In this document: positions 17,359 to 25,957 of the stretch, in pieces
Position numbering within the stretch: the first letter of the stretch is position 1
How the letters are laid out: each line of letters opens with the position of its first letter
Assembly (NCBI GenBank): GCA_011525745.1
Contig: WYBU01000124.1
Location: 62,001-126,000, forward strand
DNA from: Planctomycetaceae bacterium
GTDB taxonomy: Bacteria; Planctomycetota; Phycisphaerae; UBA1845; UTPLA1
Direction of reading: 5' to 3'
Length of the DNA: 64,000 nucleotides
The notes under the pieces: generated by a model
What the model was told of the DNA's origin: nothing
Seen by the model: only the letters and a program-made list of their open reading frames with translations
Database searches by the model: none
Position numbers and translations under genes: made by a program

Positions 17359-17871
17359 TCAGAGCAACACCGCCATCGTCGCCAAGACGCCCAGCAGCGC
17401 GGCCAGGACGCCCCAGACCAGGATCGTCGAGCACCAGTCCAGGTCGACTGTGTACGCCACGATCCAGGAAAGGAACGCCATCGGCGCAAACAGCAGCAGC
17501 AGCAGAACGATCATGTCGCGCGGCGCCGGCGCCAGCCACGTCGGCACGCCCAGCCCGGCGGCCGTCAGATACAGGCCGATCGCCCGCCGCCGCTTCGCAT
17601 TGCGCAGCACGCGCAGATCATGACGATCGAACGGCCAGGCGCCGCCTTCGGCCGCCATGCGGGCGGCGCGCAGGTTGAACACGTTGCCGCATTCGGGACA
17701 GCGGCGGTGCTTCAGCCCGGCGAGGTTGTAGCCGCAATTCGGACAAAGATGGACCGGATCAGCCGGGATGGCGAATCCGCCGCCGGGGGCGGAGTCGAGG
17801 CGCACGCCGTCGGTCACGGGGTCCAACGGCGTCAGTTCGTATTCGCGCTGCTCCTCTGATGGTTCGTTCAC
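17359..17871 (-). CDS. Zn-ribbon membrane protein
   Basis: This 170-residue protein starts at a GTG that overlaps the stop codon of the dockerin gene (GTGA). After an acidic N-terminus (VNEPSEEQREYELTPLD) comes a C4 zinc ribbon, CPNCGYNLAGLKHRRCPECG, near residues 42-61, and then three likely membrane segments (IGLYLTAAGLGVPTWLA, MIVLLLLLFAPMAFLSWIVA, ILVWGVLAALLGVLATMAVL). Such Zn-ribbon plus transmembrane proteins are common and uncharacterised in planctomycetes. Coupling to a secreted dockerin protein is curious and may be accidental. Confidence 0.75.
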   Translation of the reverse strand: MNEPSEEQREYELTPLDPVTDGVRLDSAPGGGFAIPADPVHLCPNCGYNLAGLKHRRCPECGNVFNLRAARMAAEGGAWPFDRHDLRVLRNAKRRRAIGLYLTAAGLGVPTWLAPAPRDMIVLLLLLFAPMAFLSWIVAYTVDLDWCSTILVWGVLAALLGVLATMAVLL

Positions 17872-18776
17872 GAATTCAGGAGGACCTGCACGAAGGACGC
17901 CACGTCGAGCATGTTCACCTGGCCGTCCTGGTTCACGTCGGCACAACCGCACGAGCCGCCCGACGTGCTGCCAGTGTACACACAATCGACGAAACGCGCG
18001 ACGTCATCGCCGTCGACCATGCCGTCGCCGTCCAGATCGCCGGGCAGATTGCCCGAGCACGGCGGCGCCGGCGGCGTGTAGGTGACGATCAGCACCGGCC
18101 GGTTGGCGACGATCGGATTCGTCCGCGAATCGAATCGCTTGGCCGAGTGCAGCGCCCCCGCCGTCTCGTTGCCCTTCAGCAGCCAGCCGAAGTTGGTCGC
18201 GGGATTGTTCAGCCATCCCTGTACGTTCGTGATCAACTGCGGATTGACCGAAGAGTCCCAAGTATAGAAGCCGATCTGATCCACCGACTGCGTCGCGCTG
18301 GCAATCGGAGTGAAGTCGCCGCCCTGGGCAAACCAGGTCAGATTCGGGCGAAAGCGGTGTATCCACGTCGCGTCGCCGTTGGCGGCCGCCGCCCCCGCCC
18401 CTTCGTTGCCCGCCGCGTTGGACGACCCCTCGCCCCAATCGGCCGAAACGCGGTGCAGGCCCACCTGCTGCGGACCCGACGTGGTGCGCGACATGAACAA
18501 CCGCACCGTGACACCGGTGATCGTCGAACCGGCCGGAACGTGAGCGGCGACGTTGAACTGGATCAGCCCCCGACGAATCGCCCCGCCGGTGTTCACCCCC
18601 GTGCGGCCGGCGAAGAAGAAATCCCCCGCCCCGTTGCTCAGACTGCCGCTCGTGCTGAAATACAGCGTGTTGTCCTTGGCGGCCGGAACGTTGACCGTGT
18701 CCGCCGAAGCGATGGCGGCACACAGCGCCGGGACCGCCGCCGTAACAAGAAGGAACGCGGCGCGGCCAGGCCGCAT
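17868..18776 (-). CDS. Secreted DNRLRE-type protein with dockerin repeat
   Basis: This 302-residue exported protein has a signal peptide (FLLVTAAVPALCAAIASA) and a DNRLRE/CBM96-like beta domain: KDNTLYFSTSGSLSNGAGDF FFAGRTG, RRGLIQFNVAAHVPAGSTI, TVRLFMSRTTSG, then NNPATNFGWLLKGNETAG and NRPVLIVTYTPP. The last 50 residues carry two calcium-binding EF-like loops, DLDGDGMVDGDDVARFVDC and DVNQDGQVNMLDVASFVQVL, the dockerin type I pattern used as a C-terminal attachment module in this phylum. It likely binds carbohydrate or is displayed outside the cell. The ATG follows GAGGGAGAGGAG-rich sequence in front. Confidence 0.85.
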   Translation of the reverse strand: MRPGRAAFLLVTAAVPALCAAIASADTVNVPAAKDNTLYFSTSGSLSNGAGDFFFAGRTGVNTGGAIRRGLIQFNVAAHVPAGSTITGVTVRLFMSRTTSGPQQVGLHRVSADWGEGSSNAAGNEGAGAAAANGDATWIHRFRPNLTWFAQGGDFTPIASATQSVDQIGFYTWDSSVNPQLITNVQGWLNNPATNFGWLLKGNETAGALHSAKRFDSRTNPIVANRPVLIVTYTPPAPPCSGNLPGDLDGDGMVDGDDVARFVDCVYTGSTSGGSCGCADVNQDGQVNMLDVASFVQVLLNS

Positions 18777-19120
18777 CGCGGGAACGGTGCCAATTCACGG
18801 TAAACTCCTCTCCCTCGAAGCGATACAACACCATGCTAGCGAATGAGCCGGGGCCGATCAATCGAGCGCGGTTTTCCCGGAAAACCGGTCGCGGCGCGTC
18901 GAAATACCCTTGATTTTCCGCGGTTTCGCGTTACATTTCCGGCGATGTTCAAGGCGGCGCGGCAGGCGTCTCCGCGGTCGGTGTTGCTCGTCTGCAACAC
19001 CCGTTGTTCGCCGTCGCCACGGTAACGAAGCCAGCGAGTCTGCGAACGCTGCTGCCAGATATGCGATCGCCGCCCGGAAAAGCCAGCCGATATCGGCTAC
19101 ACAGAAAGGAGTTCGGACCC
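18777..19120. other. Divergent promoter region between dockerin and HU genes
   Basis: I see no gene in these 344 bases. The region separates two divergently transcribed genes, so it must carry both promoters. A stretch near 18900-18940 is less GC-rich (acccttgattttccgcggtt) but I cannot support specific -35/-10 boxes. Confidence 0.5.
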
Positions 19121-19447
19121 ATGGCCAAAGCGGCCGCCGGTTCCGCGAAGCCGCGGACCAAGAGCGAGGTGTTCAACGTAATCTCACAGAAGTCGGGCCT
19201 GACGCGCAAACAGGTCGCGTCCGTGTTCGACGGCCTTCAGGAGGTCATCAAGAACGATCTGGGCAAGCGCGGCCCCGGCCTGTTCGTCGTGCCCGGCCTG
19301 CTCAAGATCAAGGTCATCAACAAGCCCGCCACCAAGGCCCGCAAGGGAATCAATCCGTTTACGGGCGAAGAGACGATGTTCAAGGCCAAGCCCGCGCGGC
19401 GCGTCGTCAAGGCGCAGGCCCTGAAAAAGCTTAAGGACATGGTTTAG
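19121..19447 (+). CDS. HU-family DNA-binding protein
   Basis: This 108-residue protein is a histone-like HU that bends and compacts DNA. It has the helical dimerisation part (KSEVFNVISQKSGLTRKQVA SVFDGLQEVI) and the beta-arm region (GLFVVPGLLKIKVINKPATK, ARKGINPFTGEETMFKAKPA, RRVVKAQALKKLKDMV). The N-terminus MAKAAAGSAKPRT is a short basic extension. The start has GAAAGGAG ahead of it, and a strong intrinsic terminator follows the gene. The AKPARRVVKA tail is the form common in planctomycetes. It is probably highly expressed. Confidence 0.93.
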   Translation: MAKAAAGSAKPRTKSEVFNVISQKSGLTRKQVASVFDGLQEVIKNDLGKRGPGLFVVPGLLKIKVINKPATKARKGINPFTGEETMFKAKPARRVVKAQALKKLKDMV

Positions 19448-19517
19448 CCGATTCGCGCCGCCGCCCGATTCGTGCGTCGGCCGGCCGGTCGACCCGGCGA
19501 AGCAGCATCGACGAAAC

Positions 19518-19560
19518 AAAAAAGAGCGGGCCGCTTCCAAAGGGGGCGGTCCGCTCTTTT
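19518..19560 (+). terminator. Intrinsic terminator after the HU gene
   Basis: A 16-base left arm (19520-19535) and a right arm (19545-19560) pair at 14 positions: AAAAGAGCGG-CCGC against GCGG-CCGCTCTTTT, ending in a T run. The A run before and the T run after make it work in both directions, so it may also serve the ferredoxin gene that ends at 19640. Confidence 0.85.
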
Positions 19561-19639
19561 CATTTCGCTTCGCGGCGGCTGCGTTTCCGATCGGCGGCGC
19601 CGTTCCATCCCGCGCATGACCCGCCGCGACGACGCCGCG

Positions 19640-19930
19640 CTATTCCACCAGCACGGCCACCTTGTCGTTCGAAAGCACCTCGTCCGTGGGAACCATCGTG
19701 ATGCAGTCCCACGGGCAGACCTGCGCGCACAGCTTGCACCCGATGCAGCGGTTCATGTCGATGGTACACAGCCCCATCGCATATCCCGGATGCGCCGGAT
19801 CGGAAATCTTGTCGATGCAATCGACCGGACAGACCGTGATGCAGGCTTCGCAGCCCGTACACAGGTCCTCGTCCAGAATCGCCAGTTGCTTGGGTCGTTT
19901 CTTCGCCAAGGCCGCCTCGCACAATCCCAC
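19640..19930 (-). CDS. 2[4Fe-4S] ferredoxin
   Basis: This 96-residue protein carries two iron-sulfur motifs, CTGCEACITVCPVDC and CIGCKLCAQVCPWDC, the CxxCxxCxxxCP pattern for two [4Fe-4S] clusters, and acts as a soluble electron carrier. Between them lies KISDPAHPGYAMGLCTIDMN, and the end MVPTDEVLSNDKVAVLVE is short. The start is uncertain: a GTG (19930) and a TTG (19909) are both possible; the TTG has GAGG at good spacing. It is 10-31 bases after the hydrolase gene in the same direction and probably co-transcribed. Confidence 0.9.
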   Translation of the reverse strand: MGLCEAALAKKRPKQLAILDEDLCTGCEACITVCPVDCIDKISDPAHPGYAMGLCTIDMNRCIGCKLCAQVCPWDCITMVPTDEVLSNDKVAVLVE

Positions 19931-19940
19931 GCCGTCGGAA

Positions 19941-20693
19941 CTACGACGGTTTGAGGATAGTGCGCCGCACCGGCTGCGGCAAGCGCGCCGGATTAACGGT
20001 CCACACGCCCCGCTGCGGCTCTTCGACTGTCGCCGCTTCGCTCGCAGGCGCAGTTTCCGGCAGACTCACCGGCCGACCCGAAACCAGCTCCTCGGTCGCG
20101 ACCGGAACCGCCCCCTTGGCGATCATCTGGCGCACCGCCAGATCGGCGTCCGCGGCGTTCCAGTGGCCCAGCGCGTCGGCCACCAGCACCACCTGGCGAC
20201 GCCGCGCGATCAGCCCCAGCACGACCGACTTCACGCAGATCTCGGTCGCCACGCCGAACACGATGAAGTACTTCGGCGACAGATCGCTCATCAGCCGGTC
20301 GGCCTTGGGATTGCTCAGGAAATCGCGCGATCGCTTGGCCATGATGGCCTGCTGATAACGCGAGAACAGGTCGCCCGGCACGTCCAGCGTGTTGTCGGCC
20401 TGCAACCACACGCGCCGCGGCAGCAGCGTAAACGGAACTTTGCGCTGCCCCTGTGTGTCGTCGATGCAATGACGCGGCACGCCGTTCATCGGCTCGCCCG
20501 GCCGATGTGCATCGACGCTGGATACGACCGGCACACCCTCGGCCCGTATCCACTCCATCAGGCGACGGATGTTCGGCAGGATGTCCGAGCGATTGGCGAC
20601 CGGCATCGCCCCGCGGGGCAGGAGAAAATCGCACTGCGTGTTGAGGTCCAGTGCGATGCGGTGCGGCTCGGCCCGACGCAGCCCTTTCGACAC
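19941..20693 (-). CDS. Isochorismatase-family cysteine hydrolase
   Basis: This 250-residue enzyme belongs to the nicotinamidase/isochorismatase fold. The catalytic triad can be placed at Asp16 (IALDLNTQCDFL), Lys120 (AIMAKRSRDFL) and Cys153 (FGVATEICVKSVV). VVSSVDAHRPGEPMNGVPRH carries metal-type His/Asp residues of nicotinamidases, so nicotinamide deamidation in NAD salvage is a reasonable guess. The last ~50 residues (SLPETAPASEAATVEEPQRG) are a Pro-rich extension beyond the usual domain. It precedes a ferredoxin gene on the same strand. Confidence 0.88.
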   Translation of the reverse strand: MSKGLRRAEPHRIALDLNTQCDFLLPRGAMPVANRSDILPNIRRLMEWIRAEGVPVVSSVDAHRPGEPMNGVPRHCIDDTQGQRKVPFTLLPRRVWLQADNTLDVPGDLFSRYQQAIMAKRSRDFLSNPKADRLMSDLSPKYFIVFGVATEICVKSVVLGLIARRRQVVLVADALGHWNAADADLAVRQMIAKGAVPVATEELVSGRPVSLPETAPASEAATVEEPQRGVWTVNPARLPQPVRRTILKPS

Positions 20694-21290
20694 TTTCCAC
20701 CTCCTCGAACGGCGAGGTCGCTGCCCGATTCGGCTTTGAGCCGTACCCGCGGCAGCTATGTTTGATCAGGGGAATCCCGAAGTGCGCGAAGCAGCGAACG
20801 GCTAGATTGGATAAGGCGCAGACTCCCCTCTACTCCGCAAGATACTACCGCTAAAGCCGGTCGAATCAATAGGCTGCAACGCGACTTTGTTGGAATTTCA
20901 CAGGCCGCTAATCGAACGTTATCTGAAATGATTCAGGGATCATCGCATCCCAAGAACTTCGCGGACCGGTCGTCAAAGTCGCTACAGACGATTCAGTTTG
21001 AACAACAGACGGATAAAAGCGATTCCCCAAGCGCCGAAATGCAGTCAACTTGTGCCGGCTTGAAAAAGCTCACGCTCGCTCGATTCGAGCGCCTGACCCG
21101 GTCTGACGATGCTCGCTGCGAAACCGGACCCATCGGGAAATTTTTCGCATCAATCGCTCCGTCGCTCCGTCGCTCACTGCCGTGCCCCGTCCACTTGTTT
21201 TGACTTTTCGACGTTTCGACTCTTTAACATTTCATTTCGACTTTCGACGTTGCTGCCCATTCGTGCCTTGTTGCATCATGAATCAGACCA
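20694..21290. other. 597-base gap with TTTCGAC tract
   Basis: No gene is convincing here. The base composition of 20860-21120 is less GC-rich than the neighbours. At 21198-21252 is a copy of a dispersed low-complexity tract made of repeats of the kind gacttttcgacgtttcgact and atttcgactttcgacg, seen also near 1517, 9757, 10606 and 46826. Confidence 0.6.
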
Positions 21291-22580
21291 TCACGAGCTG
21301 AACTCAAGGTTCTTCTGATACGTCCGCGCAAAAAGCCCGTGCAGCCGGCCCAGCACATAGACGCTGTAAAAACCCACGCCCATGACGATGCCCCAACTGA
21401 CCAGCCCGGCGGCGACGTTCACGATCGCCCCTTCCGCCGCGGCCCGCTGCATCTTGCGGATTTCGCCGCCGAACCACGCCGCGATCACCGCAAACACCGC
21501 CACGAACAGGCTCATCAACACGATGTCGAGCAGGAAAAGGAAGACGTAGTTGAGGTGCGTCCCCGCGATCGAGCGTACGACGCGAACCGGATTCAGCGAC
21601 TGCGACAGCTTGCCGCACGACATCCCGATCAGGCTCATCGGCACAAAAAACGTCATCACGCCGGCGATGCCGATGATCGTCGGATTGAGAAACTCGCGAA
21701 AGTCCTTCACCGACGTCGGAAAAGCCATCTCCCCCTTGTGGATCATCAGCGTCGCCAGCAGCAGGAACACGGCGTAGTACAACAGCAGCGCGAAGTACCC
21801 GATCAGACTCTCGCCCCAGGCCGCGGGGTTCCACACCAGCGGCGGCGGCTTTTCCTGGCCGATCGCCGACGTTCGCGTCACGTCCACGAGCGCGTGAACG
21901 CCCACGCCGGAAAAGAACAGCACCTGGAACCAGAAGAACGCCATCATGGCCATCTCGACGCCGGTCAGTTCCTCCTGCACCACGCCGGTTTCGGTCCCGA
22001 CCTGCGACTGTTCCGTCGTGCGCTGCAACGCCGTCGCCAGCGCCACCGGAAGCAGAATGGTGCCGATGGCCACCAGCGCCGCCGTCAGCAGCGAGCCAAT
22101 CGCGCCGACCGGATAAACCAGCGCCGTGCCGATGCCCTCGTAAAACGTCAGCGTCCCTTCACTGCGCAGATTGCGCGCGCCGGCCAATGAGCGGCCGCCC
22201 GTGATCAGCCCCGCGCCCTTCTTCAGCGCCGGGATGATCTTCCAGCAGTGCGAGCACAACAGTTCGACGTAGGGGTCCTTGACCGGAACGATCTTGTTGC
22301 AGTGCGGGCACGTCCGCGTCGTCTCGCCTCCCTCGGCAGGCTCGGTTGCAACGACCGACTGGGCGGCGGCCAGTTCTTCCTCGTCCAGTTCCGAAGTGCG
22401 AGCCTCCAGCTTGGCGAGCGATTCCAGATCGACGGCCTTCTCACCCGGCAGATGCAGGTCGGCTTCGCGCGGCTTGGGCACGACGAAGGCTTTGTTGCAT
22501 GCGGAGCAGCGGATGGCCTTGCCGCCCCATTCGTCGGGCACCTTGATGATCTGCTGGCAGCGTGGACAACGTAGCTTCAT
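21291..22580 (-). CDS. Double zinc-ribbon multispanning membrane protein
   Basis: This 429-residue protein starts with a C4 zinc ribbon (MKLRCPRCQQIIKVPDEWGG, then IRCSACNKAF), the MJ0042-like type, followed by a Glu/Ala-rich linker and a second ribbon (CPHCNKIVPV with LLCSHCWKIIP). After residue 160 come about six membrane segments, among them VGAIGSLLTAALVAIGTILL, AMMAFFWFQVLFFSGVGVHA, GYFALLLYYAVFLLLATLMI, YVFLFLLDIVLMSLFVAVFA and VSWGIVMGVGFYSVYVLGRL. The family is common in planctomycetes and of unknown role. The gene stands alone. Confidence 0.85.
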   Translation of the reverse strand: MKLRCPRCQQIIKVPDEWGGKAIRCSACNKAFVVPKPREADLHLPGEKAVDLESLAKLEARTSELDEEELAAAQSVVATEPAEGGETTRTCPHCNKIVPVKDPYVELLCSHCWKIIPALKKGAGLITGGRSLAGARNLRSEGTLTFYEGIGTALVYPVGAIGSLLTAALVAIGTILLPVALATALQRTTEQSQVGTETGVVQEELTGVEMAMMAFFWFQVLFFSGVGVHALVDVTRTSAIGQEKPPPLVWNPAAWGESLIGYFALLLYYAVFLLLATLMIHKGEMAFPTSVKDFREFLNPTIIGIAGVMTFFVPMSLIGMSCGKLSQSLNPVRVVRSIAGTHLNYVFLFLLDIVLMSLFVAVFAVIAAWFGGEIRKMQRAAAEGAIVNVAAGLVSWGIVMGVGFYSVYVLGRLHGLFARTYQKNLEFSS

Positions 22581-23114
22581 GTGTGTGTTTCCGGGTCAAG
22601 GCCGTAGACCGAAGTCGATCGGGCGTGTGCGAAAAGCATGTTAGTGGAAGCCGTGCGCACTGCCAATAGAACGCCCGCCTCATGCACCGGCACGCCGCCA
22701 TCAATTGGTGAATTCGCGATGCCGGGCGCCGAAATCGGCGCCGTGCGGCATGGGCAAGCCGACCCGGTATGCGCCGCGCGCGAGGAATCGTCCCGATACG
22801 CGATACACTCGCGCTCCGCGCCGGCACGGTCAAGCCCTTGAGCGAGGCGGGCCTGGCGATTCCGAAAAACGCATCTCGCGAGGGCCTGGCCGTGTTGAAT
22901 CACCGCGTGGCACGGCAGGCCTGCGCGCGGACTCACGCCCCCGCGCGATTAGGAATCGCGCACAAATAACCAGAACGATTGTCCTGGGTGGTACGGGCAT
23001 CTTGCCCGTTCCATTGTCTTGGGTGGTACGGGCATCTTGCCCGTTCCGGACGGGCGGGACGCCCGTACCACCCCTCTTCCATTGGTTCACTTTATTTCCG
23101 CGCGATCAGCGGTT
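22581..23114. repeat. Gap with two palindrome families
   Basis: No gene is seen. 22825-22894 is a 70-base palindromic element: cacggtcaagcccttg on the left answers cgcgagggcctggccgtg on the right. 22985-23085 holds three copies of the GGTACGGGCATCTTGCCCGT hairpin followed by a GGGCGGGACGCCCGTACCACC half, a family found again at 40240-40430. Confidence 0.85.
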
Positions 23115-23762
23115 TCAGATGATTGGCGTCACCGTTCCCTGGCCCGTGGTCGTCGAATTGTCAATCGGCGTGATATCGGTCTGCTGGTTCGGCGTCTGCG
23201 TCGGATTCTGGAACAGATTGCCGAACAGCCCCGTCAGATTGGTCAGGTTCGAAAAGCTGCTCAGGCTTGACGCGAGGTTCAGTCCCGAAATCCCGTCGGA
23301 AATGCCGCCCAGGATCGATCGGATGATCTCCTGAAAGGCCACGCGGAAAAAACCCGGCTCGCCGACCGGCTCGGTATTCGTGAAGGGATTCGTGCGCCCC
23401 TGGTTGATCGCGATGGCCTGCTGAATCTGCAAACCCGGCCGGCGCTCCTGAATGCCGCCGGCGCGGTGCGCCGTGAAGTTGTTGCTCACGATCGGCGTGC
23501 GGCTGCCGGCGCCGATCGTTCCGTTCGTCGTCGTGTCTCCGGTCGCCTGGGTGGTGCCGAAGCGGTCGGTCGTGTCCGTGGTTCCTGTCGTCGTCGTCCC
23601 GCCGGTCGCCTGATTGATGAGACTCTGAAGATCATTCAGCCCGGCCTGATCGAGTCCGGTGGTTTGCGCATCGGCCGCGCGGCTGGACAGTCCGAGCACC
23701 GCGACGCAGACCAGGACCAGGAAAAGCGGTGTTCGCGCGAACTGGCGAAATCGATTCAACAT
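23115..23762 (-). CDS. Secreted Thr/Asn/Gln-rich hypothetical protein
   Basis: This 215-residue protein has a signal peptide (PLFLVLVCVAVLGLSSRAAD AQ), then a Thr/Gly-rich low-complexity stretch (NQATGGTTTTGTTDTTDRFG, TTQATGDTTTNG), and a C-terminal hydrophobic helix region FFRVAFQEIIRSILGGISDG with LSSFSNLTNLTGLFGNLFQN. The region is low in charge and looks like a surface or matrix protein. The family is unknown. It is divergent from the PilB gene across a 355-base gap in which I found no further gene. Confidence 0.75.
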   Translation of the reverse strand: MLNRFRQFARTPLFLVLVCVAVLGLSSRAADAQTTGLDQAGLNDLQSLINQATGGTTTTGTTDTTDRFGTTQATGDTTTNGTIGAGSRTPIVSNNFTAHRAGGIQERRPGLQIQQAIAINQGRTNPFTNTEPVGEPGFFRVAFQEIIRSILGGISDGISGLNLASSLSSFSNLTNLTGLFGNLFQNPTQTPNQQTDITPIDNSTTTGQGTVTPII

Positions 23763-24117
23763 GGCCGATGTCTCCAAAAGAGGTATCGCCCGGCGCGCCA
23801 AGCCGGGCGACCTATTATATCGTCCCTTTGACGCAGCGCCGCAAGGCGCGACTGCCGTTTCAAACAATGACCACAACGTCCATTCTGTCCACACGGTACA
23901 TGTCGTCGATCAGCCCACTGCCGGCCGCATATCGGCTGGCGCGTTATAGGACTATCAAGCACGATCCACATCCGCCATTCTCGCAACCCGTGACGCCCCC
24001 ATGCGTACAAAGCCGTGGACGGACCACTTTGGACGTCGCGACGTGTCGGCTCATGTTCCGCGCGAACCGCGCCCGTCGGTTCGCTTCCTGCGACCGCGGC
24101 AACAGGGGTGGAAAACG
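23763..24117. other. Divergent intergenic region upstream of the PilB gene
   Basis: No gene or strong repeat was recognised in these 355 bases. It separates the secreted-protein gene (minus) from the ATPase gene (plus) and should carry both promoters. Confidence 0.4.
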
Positions 24118-25800
24118 GTGACTATCGGCGAATTACTCGTCAAGCAGAAGAAGATCACAGACGACCAGTTGCGCAACGCGCTGGCCTTGCGCGGCAGCCC
24201 CTCCGAGCGCATCGAAAAAACCCTCGTCCGCCTCGGCTACCTCACCGAACGCTCGGTCCTCGATACGCTTTCCGGCCTCGTGCACATGCCGGTCGTTGAC
24301 CTCACCCAGATCGACATCGACGTCGAAACGCTCAAGTCGATGCCCAAGAAGCTCGTCCACAAGAACAAGCTCATCCCCATCGACCGCCAGAACGGCACCC
24401 TGCGCGTCGCCACCAACGACCCCTACGAGATTTACGCCTTCGACGAACTGCGAATGCTCACCGGCCTGTCGATCTCGCCGGTGCTCGCTACCGAAAGCGA
24501 AATCAACGCCGTCATCAAGAAGTACTTCGGCGTCGCCGGCGGCACCATCGCCGACCTCGTCGAGGAAGAGGCCGGCCGCGACGACGAAGTGCAGGTCGTC
24601 TCCGAAGTCAGTCAGGAGGCCGGCGACCTGGCCGAGATGGCGCAGGAGGCCAGCGTCGTCAAGCTGGTGAACGACCTGCTGCTCGAGGCGATCACCGAGC
24701 GCGCCAGCGACGTTCACATCGAGCCGTACGAGAACGAGCTGCGCATTCGCTACCGCATCGACGGCGTGCTGCACGCCGCCCACGTGCCGGCACAGATTCA
24801 CCACTTTCAACTGGCCATCATCAGCCGCATCAAGATTCTCTCGAACCTCAACATCGCCGAGAAGCGCGTGCCGCAGGACGGCAGCTTCAAGATTCGCGTG
24901 CACGGCCGCGAGATCGACATCCGCGTCAGCATCATTCCGATGGTCTTCGGCGAGGGCGTGGTCATGCGAATCCTCGACAAGCAGGCCACGCTGCTGTCGC
25001 TGGAAGACCTGGGCATGAACCCCGACACGCTGGCCATCTTTACCGACGTCATCTCGCAGCCCCACGGCATTCTGCTGGTCACCGGCCCGACCGGCTCGGG
25101 AAAGACCACCACGCTCTATGCCGCGCTGAGCCGCATCGTCTCGGAAGAAATCAAAATCCTGACCGTCGAAGACCCCGTCGAATACCACCTCGGCGGCATC
25201 AACCAGGTCGGCCTCAACCTCAAGGCCGGGCTGACGTTCGCCCGCGCCATGCGATCGTTCCTGCGGCACGACCCCGACGTCATCATGGTCGGCGAAATCC
25301 GCGATCTCGAAACCGCCGAGACGGCGGTGCAGGCGTCGCTGACCGGCCACCTCGTCTTCAGCACGCTGCATACCAACGACGCCGCCAGCGCCACCACGCG
25401 ACTGCTCGACATGGGCGTCGAGCCGTTCCTCGTGGCCAGTTCGGTCGAGGCCATCATGGCCCAGCGCCTCGTGCGCACGCTCTGCAAGCACTGCAAGGAA
25501 GCCTACGAACCCGACCGCAAGAAGCTGCCGGGCGACTTCGATCCCGGCGATGCCACGCTCTACCGCCCGCGCGGCTGCCGCGAATGCCGCAACACCGGCT
25601 TCGCCGGCCGCAAGGGCATCTTCGAGCTGATGCGCATGAATGACGACATCCGCGACTGCGTGATCCAGCGCGCTTCGGCTCAGAAAGTGCTGTCGGTCGG
25701 CCGCAAGGGCGGCCTGGTCCTGTTGCGCGAAGACGGCTGGCGAAAGGTGCGCGCCGGCATCACAACCGTCGAAGAAGTCGTGTCGGCGACCAAGCTGTAA
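24118..25800 (+). CDS. Type IV pilus/type II secretion assembly ATPase (PilB/GspE)
   Basis: This 560-residue ATPase powers polymerisation of pseudopilins at the inner membrane. Domain order: an N1D/MshEN domain (IGELLVKQKKITDDQLRNAL, then VVDLTQIDIDVETLKSMPKK), the N2D (ASDVHIEPYENELRIRYRID G), Walker A GPTGSGKTT near residues 323-331, the Asp box FSTLHTNDAASATTRL, Walker B VIMVGEIRDLETAETAVQAS near 387, and a C4 zinc motif (CKHC near 456, then CREC). The GTG at VTIGELL is used because 39 upstream codons are unlike the family and GGGGTGG precedes it; an upstream ATG at 24001 is possible. No other pilus gene lies next to it. Confidence 0.93.
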   Translation: MTIGELLVKQKKITDDQLRNALALRGSPSERIEKTLVRLGYLTERSVLDTLSGLVHMPVVDLTQIDIDVETLKSMPKKLVHKNKLIPIDRQNGTLRVATNDPYEIYAFDELRMLTGLSISPVLATESEINAVIKKYFGVAGGTIADLVEEEAGRDDEVQVVSEVSQEAGDLAEMAQEASVVKLVNDLLLEAITERASDVHIEPYENELRIRYRIDGVLHAAHVPAQIHHFQLAIISRIKILSNLNIAEKRVPQDGSFKIRVHGREIDIRVSIIPMVFGEGVVMRILDKQATLLSLEDLGMNPDTLAIFTDVISQPHGILLVTGPTGSGKTTTLYAALSRIVSEEIKILTVEDPVEYHLGGINQVGLNLKAGLTFARAMRSFLRHDPDVIMVGEIRDLETAETAVQASLTGHLVFSTLHTNDAASATTRLLDMGVEPFLVASSVEAIMAQRLVRTLCKHCKEAYEPDRKKLPGDFDPGDATLYRPRGCRECRNTGFAGRKGIFELMRMNDDIRDCVIQRASAQKVLSVGRKGGLVLLREDGWRKVRAGITTVEEVVSATKL

Positions 25801-25957
25801 CCATGATCCGAGGTGCCATCGCTGCGTTCGCGTGGCACGGGCTTGTAGCCCGTGCGTAACGCAACCGCACTGGATTTGCGCGCAGAATTCGCACGGGCTG
25901 CACGCCCGTGCCACGCGGCGGGGCCGTTCCAGTTGGATTGAGTTCCCCGCGCCCGCC
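25801..25957. repeat. Hairpin repeats of the GTGGCACGGGCTTG family
   Basis: Two inverted copies occur: cgtggcacgggcttgtagcc at 25830 and cacgggctgcacgcccgtgc at 25893. They separate the convergent ATPase and prenyl synthase genes and might act as transcription barriers. Confidence 0.6.
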